A DNA stretch of 64,000 nucleotides from Bettongia penicillata ogilbyi (lineage: Eukaryota; Chordata; Mammalia; Diprotodontia; Potoroidae), in contig JAJHZJ010000799.1 in the NCBI GenBank assembly GCA_023548195.1, positions 3,052,082-3,116,081 on the forward strand, given 5' to 3'. Positions 63,766 to 64,000 of the stretch are shown here, one piece after another. Numbering within the stretch: position 1 is the first letter of the stretch; each line of letters opens with the position of its first letter. The position numbers were made by a program, and so were the translations under genes. The notes beneath the pieces were generated by a model, which searched no databases, was not told the origin of the DNA, and saw only the letters and a program-made list of their open reading frames with translations.

Positions 63766-64000
63766 AGATGTGTATTAAATTTGCTGATCATAAGACAGGT
63801 AGGGGTAGAATAAAGACTAAAATTGATCTAGACAGGCTTGAATGATAGGCTAAAATTAACAAGGTGAAATTTAAATTGGGGGCAAATGTTATATCTTCAC
63901 TTTAGACCAAACAAATCAATGGCACAAAGTAAAAGATATAGGAAGCCTGGTTTGACAATTCATAGAAAAAAATCTTAGGAGCTTTCACTGGTCATAAGCT
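63766..64000 (+). repeat. L3/CR1-clade LINE, continues past window end
   Basis: Starts in the RT region ('tttgctgatcataagacag'), then 'attgatctagacaggcttg', 'gaaatttaaattgggggcaaatg', 'ggaagcctggtttgacaattc', 'ctggtcataagc', all in L3 order. Cut by the window edge. Confidence 0.8.

Noticed and set aside
1..64000. CRISPR arrays, tRNA/rRNA genes, intact transposase or prophage
   Set aside because: Regular arrays seen are microsatellites or minisatellites; tRNA-like words are SINE heads; no intact mobile-element gene was found.

Overview
The window reads as a mammalian, most likely marsupial, genomic segment. The main evidence is a set of tRNA-derived SINEs with a marsupial-type head (GCTAGGTGGCACAGTGG plus a GTTCAAATC box B) that carry RTE/BovB-like, L2-like, L3/CR1-like or A-rich 3' ends. 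Fragments of L2, L3 (CR1 clade) and L1 LINEs and long mammalian-style CT, GT, GA and TAC microsatellites agree with this. I cannot name the species. There are no bacterial features, operons, CRISPR arrays or intact autonomous transposons.

I find no confident protein-coding gene. The longest open frames are 213, 198, 196 and 160 codons. They are uninterrupted by chance, or fall in repeats, or sit in low-complexity sequence. The window is best read as intergenic and/or large-intron DNA. Three places look transcript-like: a possible 5' exon ending in AAAG|GTGAGT at 24334; a TATA-box-plus-donor arrangement at 47.53-47.58 kb; and a 42-nt mini-exon with strong splice signals on both sides at 54898-54939. 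None could be tied to a known gene.

Layout. 0-9 kb: L3, MIR and L2 remnants, a 14/15-bp minisatellite, a degenerate 112-bp tandem array, and an L2 followed directly by an L1 3' end. 9.3-11.9 kb: one long, decayed CR1/L3 LINE that still shows endonuclease and reverse-transcriptase motifs, interrupted by MIRs. 12-23 kb: dense SINEs with readable target-site duplications, and the first copies of a short element with TTCTTAACC/GGTTAAGAA ends. 23.7-31 kb: repeat-poor, GC-richer DNA with the possible 5' exon. 31-38 kb: nested L2, SINE and MIR, and an inverted pair of an unclassified repeat. 38-42 kb: repeat-poor, with candidate regulatory blocks. 42-50 kb: several L2 3' ends and a small L1 insertion with a 14-bp duplication. 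50-55.3 kb: repeat-poor, with CArG- and GATA-motif blocks and the mini-exon. 55.5-64 kb: MIR, L2 and L3 fragments, an A-tailed SINE, and an L3 copy that runs off the end.

Repeat families were assigned by recognising sequence, not by a database search. Boundaries are good to about 10-30 bases unless a target-site duplication fixes them. I found no clearly new biological system. The most interesting leads are the mini-exon, the motif-rich unique blocks, and two multi-copy repeat families I could not name.
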